From CBDUXT01 sp965371245 (lineage in GTDB: Bacteria > Planctomycetota > Phycisphaerae > UBA1845): a DNA stretch of 59,229 nucleotides. Position 1 is the first letter of the stretch. Every line of letters starts with the position of its first letter. The notes below the pieces were generated by a model. That model saw nothing but the letters and a program-made list of their open reading frames with translations. It was not told the DNA's origin and did not search any database. Below are positions 1 through 9,043 of this stretch, piece after piece. Made by a program: the position numbers and the translations under genes. The stretch spans positions 1 through 59,229 of the forward strand of contig CBDUXT010000026.1 of NCBI GenBank assembly GCA_965371245.1. Direction: 5' to 3'.

Positions 1-127
1 GCCGCGTCAGAGCCGTGGGCGCAAGCCCACGGACACGATGCGACCAAGCACAGGGCTTCTACAACACCGGACCGGTCACAGGGCTCGCGCCCCGTGCTCT
101 GAAAACTGCCCGCCGATTCGGTCATGC
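1..127 (-). repeat. ~128-bp dispersed repeat, copy 1
   Basis: The reverse complement of this stretch matches 16078-16205 almost base for base, and its first 51 bases match 59179-59229. The element carries nested palindromes (CCGTGGGCGCAAGCCCACGG and a CAGGGCGCGAGCCCCGTG-like arm). The window begins at or inside it, so the outer end is not certain. No coding role is seen. Confidence 0.9.
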
Positions 128-149
128 ACCGGGGATCAACCCGGTCCTG

Positions 150-1988
150 TCAGGGAAGTGGGTCGCGTCTGGTGATACCCCGGCCGCGCTTTACGGTGTA
201 TATCGCGCGTGCTGCCAAGTGCTCGACTTGTTCCACGGTGCCGTCGGGCCAGCGCACCTCGAGTCGGTCGATGACAGTCGCCTCACCGAGCCCGAAGGTC
301 GGTACCAGCTCCGACTGACCGAGGTACGATCCGCCGGTCGAAACGAAGCGCGTCTGCGTCATGCCGCCGATCGTTGCGCGTAGTCGGGCGCCGATGGCCG
401 CCGGGTTCTTGCCCCGGCCGATCAACCGCACGCGCACCACCCGGGCAGCGGGATGATCGTTACGGAGCAGCCGCGGCGAGCCTCCGTTGGCCGCCACCAG
501 CACGTCCAGGTCGCCGTCGCCATCGATGTCCGCGCTGACCACGCTTCGCCCGACCATGGGTCGCAAAAGCGCGTCTCCGATGTCGCCGGTGACATCGACG
601 AATCGGCCGGCGCGGTTGTTGAGGAAGAGCTGTACGGGCTGGGCGAAGGTCCACCCCTCTTTGACGCGAGCGATGTCCGGCTCGATGTGCCCGTTGGCCA
701 GCACCAAGTCGTCGAATCCGTCGAGGTTGAAGTCGGCGAACAACACGCCGAAGGTCAACACACGGGTCGTCGGCTTGGTGAGTCGCATCGCGCCGGCTCG
801 ATCGATGAACGCATCGACGCCAGCTTGAGTGTAGAGTGATACGGGCTCGCCCGAGAAGTTTCCGATGGCGATCGAGCGGGCCCCGCTGTTGGTCAGATCG
901 GTGACGCTCACGCCCATGCCCGCGCGGGCGAGACCATTCTCGTCATAGGCCACCCCGGCGCTGAGCGCCCGGTCGGTGAACGTGGCGTCGGTGTTGTTGA
1001 TGTACAGAAAATTGGGCTGGGTGTCGTTGGTGACCACCAGATCGGGCCAGCCGTCATCGTTGAAATCGTCCGCCAGGACCGAAAGGCTCTTGCCTTTGGG
1101 GTTGAACAGGCCGGTTGACTTGGTGACGTCCGTGAAAGCGCCCCCACCATCGTTACGAAACAGCACGCACGTCGCCCCTTCGTATGCCTCGGGTGTGGCA
1201 TAGCTTTTGTTCGTGCCGTCGCGCGTGGTCCAGATGTCGGTCTCGGGCGTCCACTGCACGTAGTTGGCGACGAACAGGTCCAGGTCGCCGTCCCGGTCGT
1301 AGTCCACCCAACTCGCACCGGTCGACCACTCCCACTTGGACGCCTTCCCATTGCACGTGCTGAAGCCGACGCCGGCCTCATCGGTCACGTCCACGAATCG
1401 CCCGGCGTCGTTTCGCAACAGGTGGTTTTTTCCGACGGCGGTTATGTATAGGTCTTCGTCGCCGTCACCGTCGTAGTCAGCAACGGCGACCCCCATCCCG
1501 TAAAACGAGAGCTGCGCCAAACCCGCCGCCGCCGTCACGTCCTCGAACAAAGGCCCGCCGGCCGTACCGCGGTTGCGGTAGAGCCGGCTGGTCGGTCTGG
1601 AATCGGCGTCCCCATGCCCAGGCCAATCGGTGCTGTTAACCAGCAGCATGTCCACCCGCCCGTCGGCGTCGTAGTCGAAAAATGCCGCGCCGCCCCCCAT
1701 CGTTTCCGGCATCCACTTCGTACCGAACGCGCCCGTCGCGTGTGTAAACGCGATGCCCGCAGATTCGGTGATGTCGGTGAACCTCAGACGATGCTCGACC
1801 TCTCCGGCCGCGCCGCCGAACGTGGGCGGGGCTTCGGGCTGAATGTATTCCTCAGCCGGGACGGCCTCGACGGGAGAATCCTTCTCGCAACCGATGCCGG
1901 CCAGCAGCACGCAGACGGCGCAGGCGACAACACAACGCCCCGCGACCGCTACGTGGCTCAACCTCGGCGGAATCATCCCTGTTGTCAT
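150..1988 (-). CDS. CRTAC1-type FG-GAP/ASPIC-UnbV lipoprotein
   Basis: About 612 residues. The N-terminus is a lipoprotein signal ending in a lipobox (LLAGIGC), so the protein is probably anchored outside the inner membrane. The body has repeated Asp-rich calcium-binding blade motifs of the FG-GAP/VCBS type (FDYDADGRVD, DYDGDGDEDL, DYDRDGDLDL, DIDGDGDLDV), as in integrin-like beta-propellers. The last ~70 residues form an ASPIC/UnbV domain (STGGSYLGQSE, then VRWPDG). A GTG at 2003 overlaps the stop of the upstream cytochrome gene; the ATG at 1988 has a better-placed AGGA and is preferred. Such proteins often sit next to TPR/cytochrome proteins in planctomycetes; their substrate is unknown. 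Confidence 0.85.
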   Translation of the reverse strand: MTTGMIPPRLSHVAVAGRCVVACAVCVLLAGIGCEKDSPVEAVPAEEYIQPEAPPTFGGAAGEVEHRLRFTDITESAGIAFTHATGAFGTKWMPETMGGGAAFFDYDADGRVDMLLVNSTDWPGHGDADSRPTSRLYRNRGTAGGPLFEDVTAAAGLAQLSFYGMGVAVADYDGDGDEDLYITAVGKNHLLRNDAGRFVDVTDEAGVGFSTCNGKASKWEWSTGASWVDYDRDGDLDLFVANYVQWTPETDIWTTRDGTNKSYATPEAYEGATCVLFRNDGGGAFTDVTKSTGLFNPKGKSLSVLADDFNDDGWPDLVVTNDTQPNFLYINNTDATFTDRALSAGVAYDENGLARAGMGVSVTDLTNSGARSIAIGNFSGEPVSLYTQAGVDAFIDRAGAMRLTKPTTRVLTFGVLFADFNLDGFDDLVLANGHIEPDIARVKEGWTFAQPVQLFLNNRAGRFVDVTGDIGDALLRPMVGRSVVSADIDGDGDLDVLVAANGGSPRLLRNDHPAARVVRVRLIGRGKNPAAIGARLRATIGGMTQTRFVSTGGSYLGQSELVPTFGLGEATVIDRLEVRWPDGTVEQVEHLAARAIYTVKRGRGITRRDPLP

Positions 1989-1999
1989 GACGGATCCTG

Positions 2000-4900
2000 T
2001 CACCGCGAAGGCCCTCCGACCGTTGGCACTCGCCTCGGCTGGGAGTCATCGACGGCGGCACCCACGGTTTCGCCTTGGGATTCACCGCGTGGTCGCCCCG
2101 GCGCGCTTAGATCGTGGACATGAATGGCCTGGGCCTCGAGGTTGTCGTGGGGATGACTCAGCCGGTACGTTCGGGTCACCTCGGCCGCCGACTCGTCGAG
2201 CTTGTAGAGCAGGTAGGCTTCCTCGGCCGCCGCGGCGCCCTCAGCGTCACCAAGTGTCCGCGCCGACAGCATCACGTGATAGTGCGCGACGCGGTCCTCC
2301 GGGTCGATGCGAAGCACGTTCTGCATGGCCGCCACGGCGTCTGCGAATTTCCCATCCAGATAGAACGTCCGCCCCAGGTTACGCCAGACGGCGCGGTCGT
2401 CCGGGAAGTGTTGCAACACCCGGCGATACGCGCTGGCCGCTTCGACGTAGCGACCCTCCTCCTGAAGCAACACACCCCAAAACCAGGCTGTCTGTGGATC
2501 GTTTGACGCGAGTTCCTCGCACCGAAGCAGGTGTTGATACGCGTTGTCCAGATCACCGTCGCGCAGCGCCACGCGGGCCAGGTTGCGATGTCCGTCCACG
2601 CGATCGGGCGTCAACTCGACCACCTTGGCAAACGCATTTTCCGCACCGCGGGTGTCGGCCTGCAACAACAACCCGATGCCGTAGTCATTGAAACGCATCC
2701 AGTCCTCGCGCGCGGCCTCTGAATCAATCGCAGCCTTGTCGTCCGCGGGGAGCTGTGAACCCGAGATCGGGAGCGTCACTTCGGAGGAGGCAATCCGGGT
2801 AATCGGAAGGTCGGGACATTGATCGAACCGTTTGAACCCTTGCGCGTTGGTTCGGTAGGCAAACTCGGTGTAAGCACGGTCGAACTTGCGCCACAGGAGC
2901 CGCGCGCGAACCGTCAGCACCTCGCCGGGACGATCGGGCACGACGATCCGGTAGTGAACCACGTGCGCCGTGCCGGGTCCGATCACGTTGGCATACACCG
3001 TCGCGTAGATGTCCTGGGCGTTGCGTTGATGGATCGCCCGACCCTCGCGGTCAACCAGCACCGCCCGGAAAAAGTGAGCGGATGGGTCCACGTAGCCGTC
3101 CTCCCCAACGAGCCCGCCGGCGGCGACCTGTCGCCCTTGCCCATCGACCACGGTCAGTTCGATCCAGCCCTGGTTGGAATCGTTCGTGCCCCCCGGAAAG
3201 GTGTGCCCCACGCCGACGTTGCGAACGACCACCTCGAGGGTGACCGACTCACCCGCGACCAGGGTCGCACGGCCTGCGTCCAGTGCGTACGTCGTCTCGT
3301 GGTCACCGTCGCTTCGCTGTCGGGTGAGGGCGAACACGTCGATGCGTAGTTTCTCGGCCTGTAGGAACGTTTCGGTTCGTTCGATCGTTTCCGTGTCGCC
3401 GCGTATGAAGGGCAAGGCCGTGTTGACGGCGGTAAACCGGTGCGAGCGCACCATGCCGTTCTTGGCCGCCAGATCGCCCAGCGGCGCGGGCTCGTAGGGC
3501 ATGTGGCAATCCTGGCACACCTTCCTGGTCAGCGGCAGATAGAACGTACGCGCGGCGTTCAGTGCCACGCCACTGTCGTGCCAGTTGTCGTACTCATTCT
3601 GTGCCCGAAGCCAGCGGTAATCGTTGACCGCTTCCTGAAGGCTGACCTTGTGGCAGGTGGCACAATACTCGCTCGTGCCGAAGATCGGCTTACGCAGTTG
3701 GCGCTTGTGAACCTCGGGCTTGGCTTTGATCGCGATGTCGTGCAGATAGGCGGCCACCGTACCGGCGGCGGCGGCGGCAAACAGATACGGGTCTTCCTGC
3801 TCGTCGGCGATGTTGTAGTTTCCGTTGCCCGTGTTGTTGTGGATTCGGTCGATCGCATGACACGCCAGACAGGTCAGACCGGCCTGCGCCTCGATGGTCG
3901 ATCGATCGATGGGTTCGGTCATCGACCCGGGAAGCATCACGGCCGGGTCGTGACACGCGGCGCACCACTTGCTCTTGATCATGCCGGCTCGATCGCGCCA
4001 CTGAGGGAACGACTCGATGTGCCGCGCAACCCCCTCGGTCATGGCCGTCCCTTCGTTGCGAAGCAGATTGATGGTGGCCTCGTAGAACGGGTTGTTGAAC
4101 GACGAGAACCGATGGGCGGACACGGCCCACTGCGCCACGGTGTCCGCATGACAGCGTACACAGGTGTCGGCCCCGATCTGTTCGTTGACGACGAACCCGA
4201 TCGCATCGAGGTCGGCGGCCAGGCTCGCGGGGGACAACCGTGGATTCCGCGTCACGATTCGCGCGGGCAGATAGTCTCCCGTGGTTGTGGTGGCCGGGCT
4301 GGGGAAAAACGGGCTGTCCGTTGGAACCATTCCTATGGGCACAAACGCACCATCCACCGCCGGCGCCAGACCGCGTGACGGCGAGCCGGGCCCCGTGACC
4401 GTGCCGGCGTCTCGAGCAAGCCTTGCCTCCGCGGTCAGGTTTACCTCGCGGTTACTGAGGCCGTGAGAAACGACCATCGCGCCCAGCGAAACCAACATGG
4501 TTGAGACAAACCGAACATACGAGCGACGCGGCGGTCGAACGAACGATACCGACCGGTGTACCACATAGGTAATCGGAACGAGCGCTCCTGCGACGACATG
4601 GATCCACCAGACCCAGGTGTGCTCACGACTGGCGGCCGCAAACATGATGAACGGCCCGGTCACCGCGAGCGTGAGCCCGGCGACAAGGAAGGCCAATCCG
4701 GTCATCACGTTGCGTCGGCGATGCCGCGCCCAGACGCGGGGCAGGTGCCACACGGAAAACACCAGGAGCAACGCCACGACAACAAAACCAAGACCCGTGT
4801 GTGAAAGGACCATCACCTGAAACAGCGTTGAGATCGCGTAGGTGCCCTCGGCAACGCGCTCGCCGGGTCCGCCCGGGAGCAACGACGTCGCTCGGTTACC

Positions 4901-5047
4901 GAGAAGATAGAGGGTGTTGGCAAGCAGGAGCGCGGACAGCGCGAGCGCCGCGCCTAGCCATGCACGTTGCCTACGCGTAAGCAGGCTTTTGACGCCGGGT
5001 GCGGCATGGCTCTGAGGGTGATCTGACACGGAGGTGAATCCTAACAA
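2000..5047 (-). CDS. Membrane-anchored pentahaem cytochrome c with C-terminal TPRs
   Basis: About 1015 residues. The first ~190 residues hold four or five hydrophobic segments. Five haem-binding CXXCH motifs follow at about residues 296, 361, 389, 460 and 510 (CVRCH, CAACH, CLACH, CATCH, CQDCH), in the manner of cytochrome c554-like proteins. A beta-rich region comes next, then tetratricopeptide repeats at roughly 770-960. The architecture suggests electron transfer or haem-protein assembly at the outer face of the membrane. The longest frame starts with TTG at 5047; a GTG at 5029 with AGGA about 10 bases upstream is an equally good start. The 3' end overlaps the possible GTG start of the CRTAC1-type gene by four bases, so the two are probably translated together. 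Confidence 0.85.
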   Translation of the reverse strand: MLGFTSVSDHPQSHAAPGVKSLLTRRQRAWLGAALALSALLLANTLYLLGNRATSLLPGGPGERVAEGTYAISTLFQVMVLSHTGLGFVVVALLLVFSVWHLPRVWARHRRRNVMTGLAFLVAGLTLAVTGPFIMFAAASREHTWVWWIHVVAGALVPITYVVHRSVSFVRPPRRSYVRFVSTMLVSLGAMVVSHGLSNREVNLTAEARLARDAGTVTGPGSPSRGLAPAVDGAFVPIGMVPTDSPFFPSPATTTTGDYLPARIVTRNPRLSPASLAADLDAIGFVVNEQIGADTCVRCHADTVAQWAVSAHRFSSFNNPFYEATINLLRNEGTAMTEGVARHIESFPQWRDRAGMIKSKWCAACHDPAVMLPGSMTEPIDRSTIEAQAGLTCLACHAIDRIHNNTGNGNYNIADEQEDPYLFAAAAAGTVAAYLHDIAIKAKPEVHKRQLRKPIFGTSEYCATCHKVSLQEAVNDYRWLRAQNEYDNWHDSGVALNAARTFYLPLTRKVCQDCHMPYEPAPLGDLAAKNGMVRSHRFTAVNTALPFIRGDTETIERTETFLQAEKLRIDVFALTRQRSDGDHETTYALDAGRATLVAGESVTLEVVVRNVGVGHTFPGGTNDSNQGWIELTVVDGQGRQVAAGGLVGEDGYVDPSAHFFRAVLVDREGRAIHQRNAQDIYATVYANVIGPGTAHVVHYRIVVPDRPGEVLTVRARLLWRKFDRAYTEFAYRTNAQGFKRFDQCPDLPITRIASSEVTLPISGSQLPADDKAAIDSEAAREDWMRFNDYGIGLLLQADTRGAENAFAKVVELTPDRVDGHRNLARVALRDGDLDNAYQHLLRCEELASNDPQTAWFWGVLLQEEGRYVEAASAYRRVLQHFPDDRAVWRNLGRTFYLDGKFADAVAAMQNVLRIDPEDRVAHYHVMLSARTLGDAEGAAAAEEAYLLYKLDESAAEVTRTYRLSHPHDNLEAQAIHVHDLSAPGRPRGESQGETVGAAVDDSQPRRVPTVGGPSR

Positions 5048-5266
5048 GCTGGGCCGACAGGCATGCGCGGCGGCGCGTGGAACGATCCCCGAAACACGGA
5101 CTTATTCTAGCGCAGGTAATGGGCAAGGATCAACTTCGCCCGAGAACCAGGGCCCTTGCGGGCCGCGGGCGCGTCACTACCAACTCGTCGCGCAGGCGGG
5201 CGCCTCGTCTCGGTGTCTCGGGCGGACGGTCAAAGACCTGATGCAGCGCAAGTCTCTCTGCCCGGA

Positions 5267-5305
5267 AGAAAAGATGCGGGCCGCCCAAGATCGAGCGACC
5301 CGCAT
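5267..5305 (-). terminator. Intrinsic terminator of the SecD-head/cohesin gene
   Basis: Read on the minus strand, a 13-bp stem (ATGCGGG plus TCGCTC against GGGCGG plus CCCGCAT, with some G-U pairs) closes a six-base loop and is followed directly by CTTTTCTT. It lies about 60 bases past the stop codon at 5364. Confidence 0.75.
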
Positions 5306-5363
5306 TCTGTAACAATTCCATGGGCCGTGAAACGGCGCCCGCGGCATCCAGCCTTTCGGTGGA

Positions 5364-6308
5364 TTACCGGTCGGACGTGCGACCGGGAAGCTTGCCCACC
5401 TGAATGACTGCTCGGCCACCACTAAAAGCGATGGTCTCGTTTCGCGAGGACTGAAGCAGCGATCCGCCGTCTTTGGTCTCGATACCGATCGTAAACGAAC
5501 CGGCGGCGTCGTCAGAGACCTGGAACAGGAACGTGCCGAGATAGCCCGGCCGGCTCACATCCACCCCGCCCGACATCAAGACGCCGCCGATGCGGCCTCC
5601 CACGCGATCCACGGCGTCCAGTTTTTGGCTGGCCCCAAAGATGTACTCGGGGCGGCTGTGGTCAACGGAGAGGTCGGCCAGTTCCAGACGCCCGGAGCGA
5701 CCGCCGGTGGTCTCGAGGGCGACCTGATAGGTACGAACGTCGGAGACGCCGCGCGCGAAGACATCGACCGAAATGATGTCGCCGGGTCGAGCCGTCGTCT
5801 GCGATGCAACGAGCGTGATGGCCGCGCCCAGCGGCTGGACATCACCGCGGACCAAACCGGTGAGCTGAGAGGCCTGTGCCTCGGAAAGCCCGGAGATGGT
5901 GGCGGTGCCGTCTCGTCCGGACAGATCCACCGAGCCGGCCGCCAGAAGCTGACCTTGCTGGAAAATGGCCAACTGATTGGCGTTGTACTTGTTCATGGCG
6001 TCGGCGAGGCGCCGCGAGCCCTCGGCTGTCAGTGCCATATCAACGTCACTACCGCCGCGGACGTTGATCGTATCCGTGGAGACGACCTCGTTGCCCGCGA
6101 GAACGACTCGCGAGGAGACGTAAATCGCTCGACCGTTTGCGAGCGTCATCTTCTCGAAGCCGCGAACCGGCGACGTCGTCGCCAGCCGAAAGGTCAGCGG
6201 CGTCGAAGTGATCGACTGCCTGGAATCAGACTGAGCCCGCGCGGCCGGCTGTCCCATGAGCCCCAAGCCCACCAACGCTACCGCCCCAACTGTCAATGTC
6301 ATGCGCAT
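5364..6308 (-). CDS. Secreted protein: SecDF P1-head-like domain plus cohesin-like domain
   Basis: About 314 residues. The ATG at 6308 is chosen because GGAAAGG stands upstream and a normal signal peptide follows (MRMTLTVGAVALVG to AARA). Residues ~40-150 resemble the P1 head subdomain of SecD: IYVSSRVVLAGNEV, then a stretch like MALTAEGSRRLADAMNKY, a QLAIFQQGQLLAAG strand and an AQASQLTGLV helix. Residues ~165-305 look like a cohesin-type beta-sandwich (VSVDVFA-like strand, then YLGTFLFQVSDDAAG). There are no transmembrane helices, so this is not a SecD translocase subunit. A free-standing SecD head joined to a cohesin-like fold suggests a periplasmic or surface adaptor; the partner is unknown. 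Monocistronic, with a terminator at 5267-5305. Confidence 0.7.
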   Translation of the reverse strand: MRMTLTVGAVALVGLGLMGQPAARAQSDSRQSITSTPLTFRLATTSPVRGFEKMTLANGRAIYVSSRVVLAGNEVVSTDTINVRGGSDVDMALTAEGSRRLADAMNKYNANQLAIFQQGQLLAAGSVDLSGRDGTATISGLSEAQASQLTGLVRGDVQPLGAAITLVASQTTARPGDIISVDVFARGVSDVRTYQVALETTGGRSGRLELADLSVDHSRPEYIFGASQKLDAVDRVGGRIGGVLMSGGVDVSRPGYLGTFLFQVSDDAAGSFTIGIETKDGGSLLQSSRNETIAFSGGRAVIQVGKLPGRTSDR

Positions 6309-6843
6309 CGTTCGTTTCCTTTCCAAAGTCCTTCGCCCACGCCCGGACATTCCCTTAGCAGCGTGCTTCGGCGTGCCCGACCATACACCATCCCACAACA
6401 CTCGAGCGCTTCACCCCCACTGCTCCATGCCCCAAGCGTGACTCCACCCAAAAACAGCGCGTTCCCTGTACCAGAAACCGCACGCGATTGCAAGTATTTT
6501 GCCATCACGTCCGAAAACATCCCCGCCGCATCGACTTCAGCGTCCATCGCCACAAGAGTCGATCCGGAAGAGCCTCACCTCATTCAGTATCGCGGAATCC
6601 GACCCTGAGACGCGCCATTACGGGTTAGTTAAAGTTTCTCTTTACTATCGTCGGTTCGTGTAGCCAAGACGTGGCCACCAGAGTCGAAGCCCGCGTTCGC
6701 GGAAAATGATGCGATTGCCCGTATGGCCGCATCACCGGGGATCGTCTGCCGTTGCGTTTTGCACAGCGGTGTCGTAGCCGGACCGTTGCGTCGCGCGGTC
6801 GAAGCCGTCGGCCGATCGGTGTAGAGGGAGCCGGGAGTGACGC

Positions 6844-6893
6844 GAATCCGGTGACCATTCGAGTCCCTAACCTCTGAAGAGGCGGGCCACCCA
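6844..6893. repeat. 50-bp dispersed element, copy 1
   Basis: Shares GAATCCGGTGACCATTCGAG and a trailing CCACCCA with 51824-51873, separated by a diverged centre of similar length. It looks superficially like the 3' half of a tRNA but does not fold into one. Confidence 0.65.
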
Positions 6894-6898
6894 TCCTT

Positions 6899-6923
6899 CC
6901 GAGCCGCGACCGTAAGGGGGCGG
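6899..6923. repeat. 80-bp palindrome family, left half only
   Basis: Matches the left arm (CCGAGCCGCGACCGTAAGGG) of the full palindromes at 16320, 42996 and 54431. The right arm is missing here. Confidence 0.7.
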
Positions 6924-7273
6924 GGTGCCGTACTCGTGCGAAGCAACGGTGGGGAATGGCTGCACCCATTGACGGTCCAGGAGCACCGTCCGTCCCCCAC
7001 CCTTCGCCAAAAACGAAGGATGGGGCACCCGCCTGTCATGCACCCGGTTGCGCAATACCCCGTTCGTCGTCCCGAGCCGCGTGGCTTTAGCCCGCGCGGA
7101 CGCCGGACCGCGATGGCGGTGTCCGCTCGCCGCCCAACCAGCGCGTGAGCATTAGCTCAGAGCGTGGCATGCCCAAGCGAAGCGCGGGCATGGGACTCGG
7201 GTGACGGATTCGGTGCCAATCAAACACGCCCGCACCTGCCGACCGGTCACGTTCGCGTGGTCGATCACCGGGT

Positions 7274-9043
7274 TCACGCGCTCTCTCCGCAAGTCGCTTC
7301 ACAGGCCGCCGCCTGAGCGATTTGTTCCACGGGCACGCCGTACAACCGGGCCGCGATGACCGCGGAAAGCAGGTTCTCGGGAAAGCGCGGGCGCGCCGGG
7401 CCCATGGTTTCGGTTCTTCCGTCGAGGTTCACCCGGATGAGCCCGTCGATCAGCCACGCCCCGCGATCGACGGCCTGGCGAGAGGATACGAACAGCGTTC
7501 GCCCGTGATGTTTGCGCGCCAACGTACGAACACGCGGATCGTCAAAGGGAAGAATCAGCGCGTCGTCGGGTCGATGGTTCATGAAGATGCGGCTCTTGAT
7601 GCGCACATACTCGGCGACGGAGCGATGACGGTCGAGGTGGGCCTCGTCGATGTTGAGCAGGATGGATACGTGCGGTCGAAAGCCGACGACCGTCTCCAAC
7701 TGAAAGCTCGACACCGCCACCGCCAACGGCTCGGGCGTGCGATGGTTCAGCAGGAGCTGCGATAGAGGAACGCCGCGGTTGCCGCCGATTGTCACCGACC
7801 GCCCGGCGGCCGCGAACACGCGCTGAATGAGCTCAACGGTGGTCCGCTTGCCGATGGTACCGGTCACCGCAATCAGAGACGGTTCCTCGGTCGAGCGCCC
7901 GGCCTCCGCCCGCGCGCCGAGCTGAAAGGCCAGCTCCATCTCGCCCATGACCGGAATCCCGAGTCGATGAATCGCCCCAAGGACGGCGCTGTTTGCGGGG
8001 ACACCGGGGCTGGCGACGACCACGTCGCACGCGGACAAGAAATCGATGGTGTGCCCGCCCGACTCGACACCGGCGACCGACATACCGGGCTGGAGGGTCA
8101 CCGTTTCCTGATCGGAAATGCACACGCGGTGCCCGGCCCGACAGAGAAGGTTCGCCGCGGCCCGCCCGGTTTGGCCGAACCCGAGGATTCCGACCGTCAG
8201 CGATGCCCCGCCCTCAAACGGGGATCCGGCGAGTTGACGACGAATGCTTTCGAGCATGCGCAGGCTGTCGCTGAGGCCGATCCCGTCGATGGTTGTCTCG
8301 CGTCGATGCGTCACGCCGTCCACGGCGCCGCCGTCCACGACGATGCACTCGAGGTCGCGGGCGACGTCCTCAGCCGACGCCAGCAGGTCGCGCCCGTCCA
8401 GGACGGACAGGGCGCCGGCGAGGCCATAGGCCCCCCAATTGGAGATGCCGGCGGCAATGCAGAAGTCCGTGGCGACCGTGGTGGCAATGGCCTGGGTGCC
8501 TTCGATCGTTTCGCCGGCATGGGCGAACACCTTGCCCATCCCGATCTCATTGCCGCCGTCGCCGATCCCGATGGTGGTCAGCCCGATGCGGTTGGCCTCA
8601 AGAAAAAGGTCGTCCAGCGGTGCGGTCACGTCGGAGATGTCGATGCCGCGTATGTTGCGGTATCGCCCGTCGGCGCCGCGACCCAGCCGTTCGATCGACA
8701 CCAGATGCGTCGGGCGCAGTCGATCGAGGTAGTCGGCGGAGTCAACGATCGGCTCCAGCGACAACGCGCGAAACAGCGGGGCGTTGGGCTCGTCGGTGAT
8801 GTAGTCGACCGCGATCCCCATAGCCTGCAGCGCCATGCCCAGAACCTTGGCCCCGGGTGGTCCGTCCGTTTCGCCGGCGCCGACGTCCGGCACGAAAAAC
8901 CCGCTGACGATCCCCACCCGCTTGGCGAGCCGAAGCGACTGGGCCGCCAGGCGAAGCTGATCCATCATCACAAGCCCGAACACGTTTCGCCCGCCCGGGT
9001 CACTGGCGATGAGGTTTTCGATGGAAGTGATCCTCGGGCTCAT
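7274..9043 (-). CDS. D-glutamate cyclase-like (DUF4392) domain fused to truncated MurD-like protein
   Basis: 589 residues. Residues 1-265 match the DUF4392/glutamate cyclase family: GIVSGFF (44-50), GETDGPPGA (57-65) and GDGGNEIGMG (161-170). Residues ~282-375 are a MurD-type UDP-binding domain (GILGFGQTGRA, VVASPGVP, GEMELAF). Residues ~388-570 are the Mur ligase central domain, with SSFQLE, LNIDEAHLDRH and a lysine in the place of the carbamylated one (RIKSRIF). Two oddities are visible. The P-loop reads GTIGKRTT, with Arg where GTNGKTT has the Thr/Ser after Lys. The protein also stops at the end of the central domain, so the glutamate-binding ligase domain is absent. Its start overlaps the stop of the 5-oxoprolinase gene by four bases (ATGA). 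Probably not an active MurD; a cyclase regulated by, or acting on, peptidoglycan precursors is inferred. Confidence 0.8.
   Translation of the reverse strand: MSPRITSIENLIASDPGGRNVFGLVMMDQLRLAAQSLRLAKRVGIVSGFFVPDVGAGETDGPPGAKVLGMALQAMGIAVDYITDEPNAPLFRALSLEPIVDSADYLDRLRPTHLVSIERLGRGADGRYRNIRGIDISDVTAPLDDLFLEANRIGLTTIGIGDGGNEIGMGKVFAHAGETIEGTQAIATTVATDFCIAAGISNWGAYGLAGALSVLDGRDLLASAEDVARDLECIVVDGGAVDGVTHRRETTIDGIGLSDSLRMLESIRRQLAGSPFEGGASLTVGILGFGQTGRAAANLLCRAGHRVCISDQETVTLQPGMSVAGVESGGHTIDFLSACDVVVASPGVPANSAVLGAIHRLGIPVMGEMELAFQLGARAEAGRSTEEPSLIAVTGTIGKRTTVELIQRVFAAAGRSVTIGGNRGVPLSQLLLNHRTPEPLAVAVSSFQLETVVGFRPHVSILLNIDEAHLDRHRSVAEYVRIKSRIFMNHRPDDALILPFDDPRVRTLARKHHGRTLFVSSRQAVDRGAWLIDGLIRVNLDGRTETMGPARPRFPENLLSAVIAARLYGVPVEQIAQAAACEATCGESA

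Larger units (their letters stand above)
6309..7273. other. 965-bp gene-free stretch rich in repeats
   Basis: No convincing gene on either strand. It holds one copy of the 50-bp GAATCCGGTGACCATTCGAG element (6844-6893), a half copy of the 80-bp palindrome (6899-6923), a GCGTGGCTTTAGCCCGCGCG palindrome near 7080 and a GGCATGCCCAAGCGAAGCGCGGGCATG hairpin near 7165 (27 bases in two arms). These fill the space where the C-terminal domain of the MurD-like protein would be expected. Confidence 0.6.

Noticed and set aside
6844..6893. tRNA-like sequence (also at 51824-51873)
   Set aside because: Contains a TTCGA-type loop but no acceptor, D or anticodon arms; it is a dispersed repeat.
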